A stretch of DNA of 64,000 nt from Paenibacillus naphthalenovorans (GCF_900099895.1 NZ_FNDY01000026.1:1-64000); one strand, 5' to 3'; numbered from the stretch's first letter, positions 33,779 to 43,756 are shown. Notes: a model not told the origin generated them from the letters alone. Made by a program: numbers and translations.

Positions 33779-34444
33779 TCAGGGCGCTCCAATTAAAGAT
33801 TGCAGCTGTTGATACTCCTCCGGCTTTAAATGCCTCTGAAGCAGCTCCTCCAGTTCCTTCAGCTCTGCCGCGGTGATTCCGTCTTCCAGAATAACGGAAA
33901 TCCTCTGCATCTCCTCTTGCGGTACCCGGGGGACCAGCAGAGAAAAAATTTTCGCTTTGTTTGCTTCGGACAATTGATCCTTCTTCTTGGCAAACTCTTC
34001 ACTTGAGACAACAATTCTTCTTTCCTCTTCCGGCAGCTCCGTCTGACCGGATTGACGGCTCCATACAGCTACCGCGTCCTCCGGAACCGGATAAGGGTCA
34101 GCCGTGTCTTTGCTTGCCTTGCCATCATGGTCTGCCCCTCCGCTTTTTTCCGACCCGGTTTCGGAAGAAGTCGAGCCTGGATCGGCAGAAACGGCCAGAT
34201 CCCTGGGCTGCTGCGGGGTAGCCGCCTCGTTCGTCCCGAACCCCAACTGCGCGGTAAAACGGTTCACAAACCGGTTCCACTCGATCTTTTGATTTCCCGG
34301 ACGTTGAATCTGATATTGGTCCAACAATACATCCACATAGGCATTCACGGCGAGAAAGGTCACCACCACGCAGCATAAAGAAGTGACCGCTGCGCTGACT
34401 CCTAGCTTCAGCAACCAGCTCATCCATTTCATTACTCTTCCCAT
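33779..34444 (-). CDS. Membrane-anchored hypothetical protein
   Basis: A 221-residue protein with an N-terminal membrane helix (about residues 8-33, WLLKLGVSAAVTSLCCVVVTFLAV), a Ser/Glu/Pro-rich middle (about 80-125) that is probably disordered, and a helical C-terminal segment with two similar halves (FAKKKDQLSEANKAKIFSLL and AAELKELEELLQRHLKPEEY). The outer or inner location of the tail is not certain. Starts at 34444, or at in-frame ATGs up to seven codons later; the GGGAG site does not decide. It lies between purA and the M23 peptidase gene, where Paenibacillus-like genomes often have an uncharacterised gene. I do not recognise a known domain. Confidence 0.65.
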   Translation of the reverse strand: MGRVMKWMSWLLKLGVSAAVTSLCCVVVTFLAVNAYVDVLLDQYQIQRPGNQKIEWNRFVNRFTAQLGFGTNEAATPQQPRDLAVSADPGSTSSETGSEKSGGADHDGKASKDTADPYPVPEDAVAVWSRQSGQTELPEEERRIVVSSEEFAKKKDQLSEANKAKIFSLLVPRVPQEEMQRISVILEDGITAAELKELEELLQRHLKPEEYQQLQSLIGAP

Positions 34445-34520
34445 CTCCCATCAGCCTGTTGATCATAGTTCCAGTATTGACCTTTTTCTGGGAAATCAAT
34501 CGGGCTGTCCGCACATATGC

Positions 34521-34556
34521 AAAAAAACCCCGCTCTCCGTCATCAGGAGAACAGGG
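34521..34556 (-). terminator. Intrinsic terminator of purA
   Basis: On the minus strand CCCTGTTCTCC (34546-34556) pairs with GGAGAGCGGGG (34528-34538), followed by seven T residues. Confidence 0.88.
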
Positions 34557-34584
34557 CCATGTTTTTTATAAGATCGGATTCCAA

Positions 34585-35868
34585 TTAGAAAATGGGCTTC
34601 ACCAGGTTGGTTTGCTCCCGATTGCGTCCAACGGAGAAAATCGCAATGGGGATGCCGGTCAGCTCAGACACCCGCTCGACATACCGTCTTGCGTTCTCCG
34701 GCAAATCCTCGAGCTTGCGGACATCAGACAGATCCTCGTTCCAGCCCGGGAGTTCCTCATACACGGCTTCGCATTCAGCCAACACCTTCAGACTGGCCGG
34801 ATAATGCTCGATGATTTCACCGCGGTATCTGTAAGCCGTGCAAATCTTCACCTTGTCCAGACCGGACAGCACATCGAGCGAATTTAAGGATAAGCCCGTA
34901 ATTCCGCTCACCCGGCGGGCATGACGAACAACGACGCTATCGAACCAACCGACGCGGCGCGGTCTTCCGGTAACCGTACCATATTCATTGCCGCGTTCGC
35001 GAATCCAATCACCGGTTGCATTTATCTGTTCGGTCGGGAAAGGACCGTCTCCAACGCGTGTAGTGTAAGATTTGGCTACGCCGATAATGTGCTGAATTTT
35101 GGACGGACCCACTCCGGATCCGATGCAGACGCCGCCCGCAGAAGGATTCGAAGAGGTGACATATGGATATGTTCCTTGGTCGATATCCAGCATGACACCC
35201 TGCGCGCCTTCGAAAAGCACCTTTTTGCCTTCGTCGATCAGATCGTTCAGAACTACCGACGTATCGGTAACATAAGGACGGATTTTCTCCGCATAACCGA
35301 GATATTCCTGAATGATCGAATCGGCATCAAGACCTTTAGATCCGTACACCTGTTCGATCAATTCGTTTTTCTCCTTCACCATTTGGCGGACCTTCCGGGT
35401 AAACTCCTCCGCATCCATCAAATCGGCAATGCGGATCCCGTTGCGTGCTGCTTTATCCATGTAACAAGGGCCGATCCCCTTACGTGTCGTCCCGATTTTG
35501 TTCTCGCCTTTGCGTTCTTCCTCTAAACCGTCTAACAAAAGGTGGTAAGGCATAATCAAATGGGCACGATCGCTGATGCGCAGATTGTCCGTCGTAAAGC
35601 CGTTATCATGAATATATTGAATTTCCTCGAGCAGCGCGCCTGGATTGATAACCATACCGTTGCCGATGACACATATTTTATCTGCATAAAAAATGCCCGA
35701 TGGAATCATCGTAAGCTTATACTTTTTATCATTAATAAGAATCGTATGTCCCGCGTTATTGCCCCCCTGATAACGGGCGACAACCTCGGCAGACTCTGCA
35801 AGAAAGTCGGTAATCTTCCCTTTCCCTTCGTCTCCCCATTGGGTTCCGACAACTACTACCGTTGACAT
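34585..35868 (-). CDS. purA: Adenylosuccinate synthetase
   Basis: A 427-residue enzyme joining IMP and aspartate with GTP to give adenylosuccinate, the first committed step to AMP. The P-loop [19 protein letters not shown], the IMP/catalytic segment [52 protein letters not shown] and the C-terminal [11 protein letters not shown] are all present. ATG 35868 is the start, with GGGGGT eight bases upstream; a GTG two codons earlier is in frame but does not fit. The gene has its own sigma-A promoter preceded by two PurBoxes, so it is controlled by PurR according to purine supply. Confidence 0.97.
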   Translation of the reverse strand: MSTVVVVGTQWGDEGKGKITDFLAESAEVVARYQGGNNAGHTILINDKKYKLTMIPSGIFYADKICVIGNGMVINPGALLEEIQYIHDNGFTTDNLRISDRAHLIMPYHLLLDGLEEERKGENKIGTTRKGIGPCYMDKAARNGIRIADLMDAEEFTRKVRQMVKEKNELIEQVYGSKGLDADSIIQEYLGYAEKIRPYVTDTSVVLNDLIDEGKKVLFEGAQGVMLDIDQGTYPYVTSSNPSAGGVCIGSGVGPSKIQHIIGVAKSYTTRVGDGPFPTEQINATGDWIRERGNEYGTVTGRPRRVGWFDSVVVRHARRVSGITGLSLNSLDVLSGLDKVKICTAYRYRGEIIEHYPASLKVLAECEAVYEELPGWNEDLSDVRKLEDLPENARRYVERVSELTGIPIAIFSVGRNREQTNLVKPIF

Positions 35869-35935
35869 ATTCACTTACCCCCGTGAGGTGGAAACCACCT
35901 GTTATTTGCCCTAAAGGCACAATACACCATTGATT

Positions 35936-36009
35936 AGTTTAGCAGTACCGCTCTGCAAAGTCAACAAAAACGAACAATGAACATAGTCTGTTGCCCATTG
36001 TTCGGAATT
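35936..36009 (-). promoter_or_regulatory. purA promoter with paired PurBoxes
   Basis: On the minus strand: -35 TTGACT (35959-35964), 17-base spacer, -10 TAAACT (35936-35941). Just upstream lie two inverted PurR half-sites, each with CGAACAAT: 35971-35978 in plus orientation and 35997-36004 in minus orientation, each with an A/T-rich flank. The divergent arrangement 18 bases apart is the known PurR control-site pattern of Bacillales. Confidence 0.85.
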
Positions 36010-36024
36010 TATTCATATGTAGCA

Positions 36025-36066
36025 GGTCTACAGCGGCATTCCAATCGGGATGCCTATCTGTAGACC
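36025..36066. repeat. Long inverted repeat between dnaB and purA
   Basis: GGTCTACAG (36025-36033) pairs with CTGTAGACC (36058-36066) and an inner arm GGCAT/ATGCC continues the stem. There is no T-run on either side. It lies between the dnaB stop and the purA PurBoxes; it may end or stabilise the dnaB transcript. Confidence 0.6.
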
Positions 36067-36134
36067 GCATATTCTTTTCCTTTTCTTTAAAACAAAAAAT
36101 GTTCCCTGTGCAACAAGCCAGGCCGGCGCAAATC

Positions 36135-37493
36135 TTACCGGGCCATCGCCGGCTCCTGATGGGTTCGATCAAGATTTACGAATTTATTGTAATTTTTCAG
36201 AAAGGCAAGCTCCACCGTCCCGACCGGTCCGTTACGCTGCTTTGCAATAATAATCTCAATAATATTTTTCTTCTCCGACTCTTTATCGTAGTAGTCGTCA
36301 CGGTACAGGAATGCCACAATATCGGCGTCCTGCTCGATCGATCCCGATTCCCGGAGGTCCGACATCATCGGCCGCTTATCCTGCCGCTGCTCCACCCCCC
36401 GGCTCAACTGCGAAAGCGCGATGACCGGAACGTCCAGTTCACGCGCAATCTGCTTCAGCGTACGGGAAATTTCCGAGACCTCCTGCTGGCGGTTATCGCC
36501 TTTGCCGCGCCCGTGAATGAGCTGGAGATAGTCGATCAAGATCATGCCAAGACCCTTCTCCTTTTTCAGGCGGCGGCACTTTGCCCGAATATCGGCTACG
36601 GTAACGGACGGGGAGTCGTCAATATAGATGTTGGCCTCCGACAGCGATCCGATGGCCATTGTCAGCTTCTCCCAATCGTCCGGCTCCAGGAAACCCGTCC
36701 GCATTCGTCCGGCATCCACATTCGCCTCCGCACAAATCATCCGCTGCACGAGCTGAGCCGCGCCCATCTCCAAACTAAAAATGGCGACCGTCTCTTTTTC
36801 CCGCACCCCGACATTCTGCGCTATATTCAAAGCAAACGCCGTCTTTCCTACGGAAGGACGGGCCGCAACGATAATCAGGTCTGACCGTTGAAAACCTGAG
36901 GTCATCTTGTCCAAGTCGGTAAATCCGGAGCGGATCCCGGTTGTCCCCCCCTTTTGATTGAAGAGGAACTCTACCTTGTCGAAGACCTCCATCAGCACAT
37001 CCTTGATCGCAATGAAGCCGGAGCCGGAGCGGGCCTGTGAAATCTCCATGATGCGCTGCTCCGCATCGCTGAGCAGCGTCCCCACTTCGTCTTCCCCGGA
37101 GTACCCGTTCGTAACAATCTGCGTAGCCGCCCGGATTAAACGACGCAGCATCGACTTTTCTTCTACAATCTGCGCATAATAATCGACGTTGGCTGCCGTA
37201 GGCACCGCATTGGCGAGCTCCGACAGATAGCTGATGCCGCCGACCTCCTCCAGCTGCTTCTTATCCTGCAGCCGGGCGGTCAGCGTAATCAGATCGACAG
37301 GCTCATTGGCCTCGGCAATCTCGATCATGGCCTCATAAATCCGCTGGTGTGCCCCGCGGTAGAAATCGTCGCTTGTCACCCGCTCCATCGCCGTAACCAG
37401 CGCGTCTCCATCAAGCAAAATAGCGCCGAGCACCGCCTGCTCGGCTTCTATATTTTGTGGAGGGATACGATCCATAAATAAACTCTCGTTCAC
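36135..37493 (-). CDS. dnaB: Replicative DNA helicase
   Basis: A 452-residue hexameric helicase (DnaB; called DnaC in Bacillus subtilis) that unwinds DNA at the replication fork. The N-terminal domain starts RIPPQNIEAEQAVLGAILLD (about residues 9-28) and a primase-interaction region follows. The RecA-type motor has Walker A as VAARPSVGKTAFALNIA, Walker B as GMILIDYLQLIHG and the arginine region LSQLSRGVEQRQDKRPMMSDLRESGSIEQDAD. The full family length is present, with no intein. The gene is followed by purA, as in Bacillus. Confidence 0.97.
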   Translation of the reverse strand: MNESLFMDRIPPQNIEAEQAVLGAILLDGDALVTAMERVTSDDFYRGAHQRIYEAMIEIAEANEPVDLITLTARLQDKKQLEEVGGISYLSELANAVPTAANVDYYAQIVEEKSMLRRLIRAATQIVTNGYSGEDEVGTLLSDAEQRIMEISQARSGSGFIAIKDVLMEVFDKVEFLFNQKGGTTGIRSGFTDLDKMTSGFQRSDLIIVAARPSVGKTAFALNIAQNVGVREKETVAIFSLEMGAAQLVQRMICAEANVDAGRMRTGFLEPDDWEKLTMAIGSLSEANIYIDDSPSVTVADIRAKCRRLKKEKGLGMILIDYLQLIHGRGKGDNRQQEVSEISRTLKQIARELDVPVIALSQLSRGVEQRQDKRPMMSDLRESGSIEQDADIVAFLYRDDYYDKESEKKNIIEIIIAKQRNGPVGTVELAFLKNYNKFVNLDRTHQEPAMAR

Positions 37494-37594
37494 CTGATCT
37501 CCTCCTGATATTCAAGCTTCTCATCATGGATAACAAGGGAAATAACGGACATTCACGTCCGTTATCCATTCCTTTGCCGAATCAGGCTTTTTTC

Positions 37595-38038
37595 CTATTC
37601 TTCCACTACGTGCACTTTCAGCTTCGCGCTTACTTCCGGATGCAGCTTAACGACAACCTCTGTCACGCCCAGCGTGCGGATCGGTTCGTCCATAACGATC
37701 TTCCGCTTATCCAGCTTGATCCCTTGCTTGTCCAGCGCTTCGGCCACCTGCTTATTCGAAACGGCGCCGAACAACCGGCCGTCCGCACCGGATTTTGCCT
37801 TCAACTGCACCGTCAGCTCTTCCAATTTCCGGGCCAGCTCCTGCGCATCAGCCTTCTCCTGCGCTTTCCTGCGTTCCTCGGCTTTCTTCTGCTGCTCCAG
37901 CACCTTCATGGATCCCTCGGTAGCCGGAGCGGCCAGGTTTTGTTTAAACAAGAAATTATTGGCATAGCCCTCGGAAACCTCTTTAACTTCCCCTTTTTTT
38001 CCTTGGCCCTTCACATCTTTCAACAATATGACTTTCAT
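37595..38038 (-). CDS. rplI: 50S ribosomal protein L9
   Basis: A 147-residue ribosomal protein. The N-terminal RNA-binding domain ([21 protein letters not shown], then [13 protein letters not shown]) is linked by a long helix ([20 protein letters not shown]) to the C-terminal domain ([16 protein letters not shown] ... [17 protein letters not shown]). The start overlaps the end of gdpP by four bases. Usual length and no oddities. Confidence 0.97.
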   Translation of the reverse strand: MKVILLKDVKGQGKKGEVKEVSEGYANNFLFKQNLAAPATEGSMKVLEQQKKAEERRKAQEKADAQELARKLEELTVQLKAKSGADGRLFGAVSNKQVAEALDKQGIKLDKRKIVMDEPIRTLGVTEVVVKLHPEVSAKLKVHVVEE

Positions 38039-39996
38039 TCAAACAGCCCCTCCTCTGCGTGTATCTCGCTTAACACTTGCTTGAGCCGCTGTGTGGCTTC
38101 CGCCACTGTGCCTTCAATCTGGGTTGCCGCATTCGTCAAATGACCGCCGCCGCCCATCCGTTCCATAACCAACTGGACGTTCATCTGTCCGAGCGACCTT
38201 GCGCTGATCCCGATCAGACCGTCCGGGCGTTCGCTGATCACAAACGAGGCCATAATACCCGTCATAGTTAACAATGTATCAGCAACTTGGGCGATGAGCA
38301 ACTGTGAATATTTACGTCCCGGCTCATTCACCGCAAGCGCAATATGGTCGAAGATGACGACCGCGTTCTTGATGACCTCGGCTTTCTGAATGAAGTATTC
38401 CAAATCTTCCTTCAACAGCTGCTGTATCAACAAGGAATCGGCCCCGTTGCGCCGTAAGAAGGACGCCGCCTCGAACGTCCGTGCCCCCGTGCGGAGACTG
38501 AAGCTTTTCGTATCGACGACAATCCCGGCGAGCAGCGCCGTCGCATCAAGTATGCCCATGGTAAGCCGCTCATGAAAATATTGGAGCAGCTCTGTCACCA
38601 GTTCGCATGTGGAAGACGCATAGGGCTCCATATAAACCAGTGTAGCGTCTTGAATAAAATCCTCGCTCCTGCGGTGATGGTCTACGACTACCTTCCGCTG
38701 CGTCATCTGCAGCAGCCGCGGCTCCGGCGTCATCACCGCCCGGTGCGTATCTACAACAACGGCCAAAGACCGTGAGTTCGTAATCTGCAGCGCCTGCTCA
38801 GGAGTAATAAACCAGCGGTTCAGCGTCTCATCCTCGTAGATCATCTCCATCAGCTTCTGGATCGAAGGATTCACTCCCTCCAGCACAATGTAGCCTTCTT
38901 TATTGCTGACATGCGCCATCTTCAACACGCCGATGGCCGCCCCAATCGCGTCCATATCCGGGTATTTGTGTCCCATGATGATGACCTTGTCGCAATCCTT
39001 GATCAAATCCCGAAGCGCATGGGAAATTACCCGAGCCCTGACACGTGTCCGCTTTTCGAGCGCATTGGAGCGTCCTCCGTAGAACGACAACCGCTCGCCT
39101 ACCTTCACAGCCGCCTGGTCGCCGCCCCGACCGAGAGCCATATCCAAGCTTGTTTGGGCCCAATGCCCAAGCTCGGTTATGGACGAAGTGCCGGAAGCGA
39201 TGCCGATGCTTAACGTCAGCGGCAGCTTATGCTCGATCGTGATATCCCGAACGTCGTCCAGAATCTCGAACCGGGATTGCTCCAGCGCCTTCAACCCTTT
39301 TTGATCCATCAGGACTAAATACCGGTCTGACGCAGTACGGCGGAGATAAACGTTATGTTTTTGCGCCCATTCCGTAATTTCACCGGTCACTTTAGCCATC
39401 ATGATGCTGCGTGTCTGGTCGTCAAGACCCTGCGTCGCTTCATCCAGGTTATCCAGCATCACGATGCCAAGAGCCAGCTTTTCCTCGTCATAGCGGAGCT
39501 GAAGCGATTTGAGCTGTGTAATATCGGTCAAATAGAGCAGCCGTTCTTCCGGATTGATCTGCACTTCGTAGATGTTATTGTTCATGGCCATTTCGAGTTT
39601 TAATTCTTTTTCCTTGCGATTCTTAAGTGCCGGAAACAGCTCAAGCAAGGATTTCCCGATCAGTGAATCTTCACCCAGCATGTGAGCCACGAAAGGATTG
39701 TGCCACTCAATGATTTTTTCCTCATTATAAAGCACAATGCCAAACGGCAGCCCATGGATAACCTCGCTTCCTGCCCGCTTGACCCGATGCGATAACGTGG
39801 CCACATAGCGGTTTAAGTCCTTACGGAACGCTTGCTCCGCCTTCAGTGTGTAATACCCGAGAACGCAGCACAAAATCAAGGCTATGAGAGCAATGACCCA
39901 TTGGTATATAAAAAGAATTAAGGTCAACGCGGCCAGCAAGGCAAAAATCCATACGATATGCATCCCATGCCATCGCTTCAACAGGAACTTCGGCAT
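38035..39996 (-). CDS. gdpP: Cyclic-di-AMP phosphodiesterase GdpP (YybT)
   Basis: A 653-residue membrane phosphodiesterase that breaks down c-di-AMP. Two N-terminal helices (about residues 12-52) are followed by a PAS domain ([22 protein letters not shown]), a degenerate GGDEF domain (about 170-300) and a DHH/DHHA1 catalytic module. The DHH metal residues are seen in [31 protein letters not shown] and [13 protein letters not shown], and the substrate loop as [16 protein letters not shown]. It is translated just before rplI (four-base overlap) and after the DUF2232 gene. c-di-AMP controls potassium and osmotic balance and DNA-integrity signalling during sporulation. Confidence 0.95.
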   Translation of the reverse strand: MPKFLLKRWHGMHIVWIFALLAALTLILFIYQWVIALIALILCCVLGYYTLKAEQAFRKDLNRYVATLSHRVKRAGSEVIHGLPFGIVLYNEEKIIEWHNPFVAHMLGEDSLIGKSLLELFPALKNRKEKELKLEMAMNNNIYEVQINPEERLLYLTDITQLKSLQLRYDEEKLALGIVMLDNLDEATQGLDDQTRSIMMAKVTGEITEWAQKHNVYLRRTASDRYLVLMDQKGLKALEQSRFEILDDVRDITIEHKLPLTLSIGIASGTSSITELGHWAQTSLDMALGRGGDQAAVKVGERLSFYGGRSNALEKRTRVRARVISHALRDLIKDCDKVIIMGHKYPDMDAIGAAIGVLKMAHVSNKEGYIVLEGVNPSIQKLMEMIYEDETLNRWFITPEQALQITNSRSLAVVVDTHRAVMTPEPRLLQMTQRKVVVDHHRRSEDFIQDATLVYMEPYASSTCELVTELLQYFHERLTMGILDATALLAGIVVDTKSFSLRTGARTFEAASFLRRNGADSLLIQQLLKEDLEYFIQKAEVIKNAVVIFDHIALAVNEPGRKYSQLLIAQVADTLLTMTGIMASFVISERPDGLIGISARSLGQMNVQLVMERMGGGGHLTNAATQIEGTVAEATQRLKQVLSEIHAEEGLFE

Positions 39997-40022
39997 TTCA
40001 TTCGCTCCTAATCCCTATAAAG

Positions 40023-40964
40023 TCACTTACGAGTCATAATACGATCACGGATCGGAAACGCCACATCGAATACTCCAAGCAAACTGAACAAAAAAGATAC
40101 CGGCGGAAAAAGCAGCAGCAGCAGAATTCCAACAATCGGTAAGGTCTTGTTCCAATGCATCACATGCGCTACATAGAACAAGAAGGATATCGCCTGAATG
40201 GAAAACAGGAACGTCAGCAGCGGAAGTAGGTTCAAGAGCACGGTGTAAGACATCGATTTCGTATCGCTTACGAACATTTCCATGATCAGCGCGATCAAAT
40301 AAAACCAGACAAACGATTTTGGAAGCATCCAATCCTTGATCGGCTTAAAGGCAGGAATGGATTCTCCCGAGCGTACAAGCACCCTGCGGGCCAGAGCATG
40401 GGACACCACCACGTAAAAAAGCGAAAACCCGATCATGTACAGCGGCAGCATCAGCACCATCATATGGATCAGCGTATCCGGATCGACTCCCATCATATTC
40501 TGCAGTTCCACAGGAAGCGTCTTCACACTATCCATCATAAACTGCTTTAGTTTGCCGACCGGATTGAGACCAAACAGTTGTGTCACAACAAGGGTAAGCA
40601 GCAGCTGCGCAAGGAGCGTCACCGTACCTGCCGTAAGGACGGTTCGTGCCGGGGCGCTTTTTTTATACAAGTTGCCCATCTGGATGACCGGGGGCAGAAA
40701 GAAAAGCGATATCGACACAAGCAGTGCTCCAAGAGAACCGGCCAAAAGCAGCGATGTAATTAAATATACAACTGCCAAGCAGATGGTGTAATGCGCCAAG
40801 AACTGCTTATTACCTAACTTCACATACATGACCAGCACAGGCACCATCAATAGTGCAGCCGTAATCAAACTTAACGGAGGTAAAAAAATCGTTAAGAGCA
40901 AAAAAATATAAGCGAATCCCCATCCGAACATTCGCTTTTTCTGTGGTTCTTCCAAGCCTTTCAC
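40023..40964 (-). CDS. DUF2232 membrane protein (YybS-like)
   Basis: A 313-residue integral membrane protein with about eight hydrophobic segments, of the DUF2232/YybS family that is always found near gdpP-rplI in Bacillales. Recognisable parts are the first helices (FAYIFLLLTIFLPPLSLITAALLMVPVLVMY) and the closing VAHVMHWNKTLPIVGILLLLLFPPVSF. The biochemical role is not known. The start overlaps the end of the MazG-like gene by four bases, so translation is coupled. Located between rpsR/MazG and gdpP, it may serve the cell membrane in growth, which is only inference. Confidence 0.85.
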   Translation of the reverse strand: MKGLEEPQKKRMFGWGFAYIFLLLTIFLPPLSLITAALLMVPVLVMYVKLGNKQFLAHYTICLAVVYLITSLLLAGSLGALLVSISLFFLPPVIQMGNLYKKSAPARTVLTAGTVTLLAQLLLTLVVTQLFGLNPVGKLKQFMMDSVKTLPVELQNMMGVDPDTLIHMMVLMLPLYMIGFSLFYVVVSHALARRVLVRSGESIPAFKPIKDWMLPKSFVWFYLIALIMEMFVSDTKSMSYTVLLNLLPLLTFLFSIQAISFLFYVAHVMHWNKTLPIVGILLLLLFPPVSFLFSLLGVFDVAFPIRDRIMTRK

Positions 40965-41272
40965 CTCTTACGCAAATGTTCTTCCAAAGCGGAAATGTCT
41001 CCGTACCATTCTTCCAATTGATGACCTTCCTCACGGTGCTTCTTCATTTTGTCCAGAATAACCTCATCCAAATTGCGTAGAGAGATGCCAAGTCGGCGGC
41101 CGAGAATATAACAATAGGCAATGAGACTGGCCAGACCGTCAACGATTCTGTGATGACTGCCTTCCCATATGCCTTTAAGCAGGTGTGCCATTTGATCCAC
41201 AAGCTCAGTTTTCAGCCATTCGATAATTTTGGCCCGTTTGGCCAAATCAACGTCTCTATCGATATTAGACAA
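40961..41272 (-). CDS. MazG-like family protein
   Basis: A 103-residue helical protein of the MazG-like family, related to nucleotide pyrophosphatases. The helix DVDLAKRAKIIEWLKTELVDQMAHLLKG is followed by GLASLIAYCYILGRRLGISLRNLDEVILDKM, where the acidic residues are sparse compared with the ExxE/ExxD metal site of active MazG enzymes, so activity is uncertain. It is co-transcribed with the DUF2232 gene (four-base overlap). This small protein is common in the same place in Paenibacillus-like genomes. Confidence 0.75.
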   Translation of the reverse strand: MSNIDRDVDLAKRAKIIEWLKTELVDQMAHLLKGIWEGSHHRIVDGLASLIAYCYILGRRLGISLRNLDEVILDKMKKHREEGHQLEEWYGDISALEEHLRKR

Positions 41273-41319
41273 GCTGATTCTCTCCTTACCATGAAGCTTT
41301 AGTTAATTATACCACACTT

Positions 41320-41736
41320 TTAGACCCGTTGTTCGGACTGCCAAAGCTTAAAACAATAATCAATAATTTCCCTTCTGCGGATAATGCCTATAAACACTTC
41401 ATTATCGTCTATGACAGGAACATAGTTCTGGTTCGTGACCAGCGTAATCAAATCTACCATCTGCTGGTCGATCCGGACCGGTTTTATTACCATATGCTGA
41501 GGTACTTCCTTCAACTGCACTTTGTGTGCGTTCTCAAATCCGATCTCAGGGGAACGCTTGAGCTTCCATAATAAATCCCCTTCGGTAATGGTTCCGACAT
41601 ATTTTCCATTCTCATCAATCAGAGGAACGGCCGAATACCGGTGATACTCCATTCGCTCGAGTGCTTGACGTATGGTGGAATGAGGAGATAAATAAATAAC
41701 GTCATCCTTGGGCACCAAAAAAAATGCGATGTTCAA
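41320..41736 (-). CDS. CBS-domain-pair protein
   Basis: A 138-residue soluble protein made of two CBS motifs, a module that binds adenine nucleotides. The first is LSPHSTIRQALERMEYHRYSAVPLIDENGKYVGTITEGDL (about residues 16-55) and the second is VRIDQQMVDLITLVTNQNYVPVIDDNEVFIGII (about 89-121). It resembles YkuL/DarB-like CBS proteins of Bacillales, one of which binds c-di-AMP. With gdpP four genes downstream, a c-di-AMP or ATP sensor role is plausible but not proven. Start ATG 41736 lies behind AGGAAGGGAGC. Confidence 0.8.
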   Translation of the reverse strand: MNIAFFLVPKDDVIYLSPHSTIRQALERMEYHRYSAVPLIDENGKYVGTITEGDLLWKLKRSPEIGFENAHKVQLKEVPQHMVIKPVRIDQQMVDLITLVTNQNYVPVIDDNEVFIGIIRRREIIDYCFKLWQSEQRV

Positions 41737-41888
41737 CGCTGCTCCCTTCCTTTCTCTATCTAAAAGGTCCTGCGATTCTCACCTTTCCATCATATCATGA
41801 TATGCCCCGGGAAGAAAAATAATCACCGCTTGCAGGAACCATCCTCATGGACTTTTACTTCACGGTTTTTTCGTTTGCACGCCCAAAT

Positions 41889-41921
41889 AAAAAGACAACC
41901 GGGTTACCCCGATTGTCTTAT
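41889..41921 (-). terminator. Intrinsic terminator of rpsR
   Basis: On the minus strand AAGACAATCGGGG pairs with CCCGGTTGTCTT around a short loop and is followed by TTTATTT. It separates rpsR from the CBS gene. Confidence 0.9.
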
Positions 41922-41931
41922 TTAGATAACA

Positions 41932-42222
41932 TTACTCCGTCGTGTACGGCAGCAGAGCAATTTGACGCGCACGCTTGATTGCGATCGTCAGTGCACGCTG
42001 ATACTTGGCGGAAGTACCGGTTACACGGCGAGGAAGAATCTTGCCGCGCTCGCTGATAAACTTCTTGAGCGTTTCAATATCTTTATAATCAATGTGCTTG
42101 ATTTTGTTTACGGTGAAGTAACAAACTTTACGGCGCTTGCCGCCTTTTTTGCCACGGCCGCTGAACTTTCTTTCGCCGCGTTCGCCGCGGTCTTCAGAGC
42201 GTTCTCTTTTTTCGAATGCCAT
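41932..42222 (-). CDS. rpsR: 30S ribosomal protein S18
   Basis: A 96-residue ribosomal protein with a charged N-terminus ([23 protein letters not shown]), the zinc-less S18 core [21 protein letters not shown] and the closing [32 protein letters not shown]. The N-terminal tail is longer than in Bacillus subtilis (about 79 residues) but such tails are usual in Paenibacillus relatives. It normally follows ssb and rpsF in one operon. Here those genes are absent upstream; a 550-base gap and spore-related debris come instead, so it has lost its usual promoter context. Confidence 0.95.
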   Translation of the reverse strand: MAFEKRERSEDRGERGERKFSGRGKKGGKRRKVCYFTVNKIKHIDYKDIETLKKFISERGKILPRRVTGTSAKYQRALTIAIKRARQIALLPYTTE

Positions 42223-42772
42223 GTTTCTCCATCCTTTCTACGTGGGTTTTCCTACCGTTCCAAGCCTCTTAAAACGGCAATATTGAAGAACGCATACTGT
42301 GTAATTCCCCAATACTCCTTGTTCTAATTGAGTTTTTATTGGTTACACACCGTCCCTGTGTAAACCGTGAATTCACTTTTCTAAAATTACCACAAATACG
42401 TCTAGAAATCAAATGTTTAAATCGGACCTCGTTCCGACTCGATAATTGTACTTAAACAACCTCCTCGGTATATATACTAATGGTGGGGTACAGTCCCCTC
42501 CTTGCACTTAGAGCAAATAGGCTGCCACGATTGGTTGTTCTGGTAGTCTATTTGTCTCTCCAGAACTAAACATGCAGAATTTAAACTTTTCCAGACGAGA
42601 GATGCATATGTAAATTTTTGTACTAAGCCCTCGTTGTCCCTGTTATTTTTCTTACTCTAAGGATTTAGCTGTTTATGATTATTCGCTTCGTCATTACTGC
42701 CAATTTCAACATAATATACGCTAACGTTCCGTAGACGGTTTCCTGTTCTTCATCCTCTCCCTCGGTGATACT
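42223..42772. other. Non-coding gap at the edge of the accessory region
   Basis: No gene seen. rpsF and ssb, expected here, are missing. A weak sigma-A-like start for rpsR may exist on the minus strand (TTTACA, 17 bases, CAATAA, about 42326-42354). The rest is AT-rich and shows no repeat or hairpin that I can support. Confidence 0.6.
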
Positions 42773-43084
42773 TTATTTCGGAGCGAAACCATGCAGCAAC
42801 AGCAGCTCATATGTCGCAAGGATGCCATTAGAGTCGCCGTATCGCGTCTCGTAGTGCTGGAACATGTCGTGAAAAAGGCGGCGTAGGCCGATTCGGCCGG
42901 AAGGGGAGGCTACCGAGGCGCTGGCGCCGATCGCTTTTATCGCATGGAGAAAATCGCGCACCGTCGGGTACCGTTCGATGCGGACGTTTTGGCGGCGCCG
43001 CGGGTTCATAAACCCGGCTGCGGCCAGCATTGCGTTCCACTCCTTAGCTGTATGCAGCGGCAGGCCGTGGCGCTGCGGCTTCAA
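42773..43084 (-). pseudogene. BioC-like methyltransferase, C-terminal fragment
   Basis: A 103-residue piece that matches the C-terminal third of malonyl-ACP methyltransferases (BioC): LPLHTAKEWNAMLAAAGF, then RYPTVRDFLHAIKAIGASAS and LRRLFHDMFQHYETRYGDS. In full-length BioC (about 270 residues) this follows the S-adenosylmethionine-binding Rossmann fold, which is absent here. Directly upstream (higher coordinates) comes a fragment of a different protein, so the gene was cut by a rearrangement. It is a remnant of a biotin-synthesis gene, unlikely to be active. Confidence 0.65.
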
Positions 43085-43475
43085 GCCCTGCGCACGGTAA
43101 GCGAGCTCGAATGCGGTATGCAGCTCTCGAAACGTCTCCAGGCATTACAGGTGAGCGTTACTCCTAGTTCTTTACACAAATCGTCATAAATCTGTTCTGT
43201 AGGATGCTCCTCTATGAAATGTCTTGTAAGAAATTCATACCATACCTGGTGCGTTAACCCGCGAGCTATAACAGCGAGGCAAGCAGATTGCTCCGTGAGT
43301 TCCCGCGCTACGCCGGCGCTGTACAAACTTCGCACACCTTGTAATTGAGGCGATTGCTTCTTAAAATCATAATTCGCCGAACATACCACAGCCGTTTCCT
43401 CATCGACGACCATCACCTTTGCGTGCAGCATCCCTTTTTCGTACATGTAAATCTGTACCCGGCTTCCGTAGTAGG
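43081..43475 (-). pseudogene. Cardiolipin synthase fragment fused to a small unknown protein
   Basis: A chimeric remnant. The first part (from about 43475; YYGSRVQIYMYEKGMLHAKVM and CSANYDF) matches the second HKD motif of the cardiolipin synthase at 50547-52064, here with changes in the surrounding residues and only about 60 residues left. It then switches to VWYEFLTRHFIEEHPTEQIYDDLC, which is similar to the small protein at 54028-54258 (FWYDFLARHMLSDCGVEQVYEDFC). The join must come from a deletion that removed everything between them. Both source genes exist intact elsewhere in the window in the same relative order, so this is the wreck of a second copy of the spore cluster. Confidence 0.75.
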
Positions 43476-43508
43476 TACGGCTCCTATCTTAGAAGCCGGG
43501 CACATGCT

Positions 43509-43712
43509 TTATCCACGAGGCTTTGCTACGAGCGACGCAAGAAAAGAGAAAATGATCGCTGCTGAAACGCCGGCGCTCGTTAACTCAAAAATCCCGATGA
43601 TGATGCCGATCCATCCATCCTGCTGCAGCTCCTGAAGCGCACCATGAACCAGAGAGTTTCCAAAACTGGTGATCGGGACGGTCGCGACGGCGCCCGCAGC
43701 TGAAAAAGACAT
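43509..43712 (-). pseudogene. spoVAE fragment, N-terminally truncated
   Basis: The sequence [42 protein letters not shown] (in part) runs closely parallel to the C-terminal half of the intact SpoVAE at 55060-55410. The N-terminal two membrane helices are missing: the frame upstream is closed. It keeps the natural end KPRG. It is a decayed second copy of spoVAE. Confidence 0.85.
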
Positions 43713-43756
43713 CTTATCTTATATGAGAGATAATCAGGAAAGGAGGGATTGGGGCA

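Noticed and set aside
36025-36066. Long hairpin upstream of purA considered as riboswitch or RNA gene
   Set aside because: It lies upstream of the purA promoter and PurBoxes and has none of the conserved purine-riboswitch loops; kept only as an inverted repeat.
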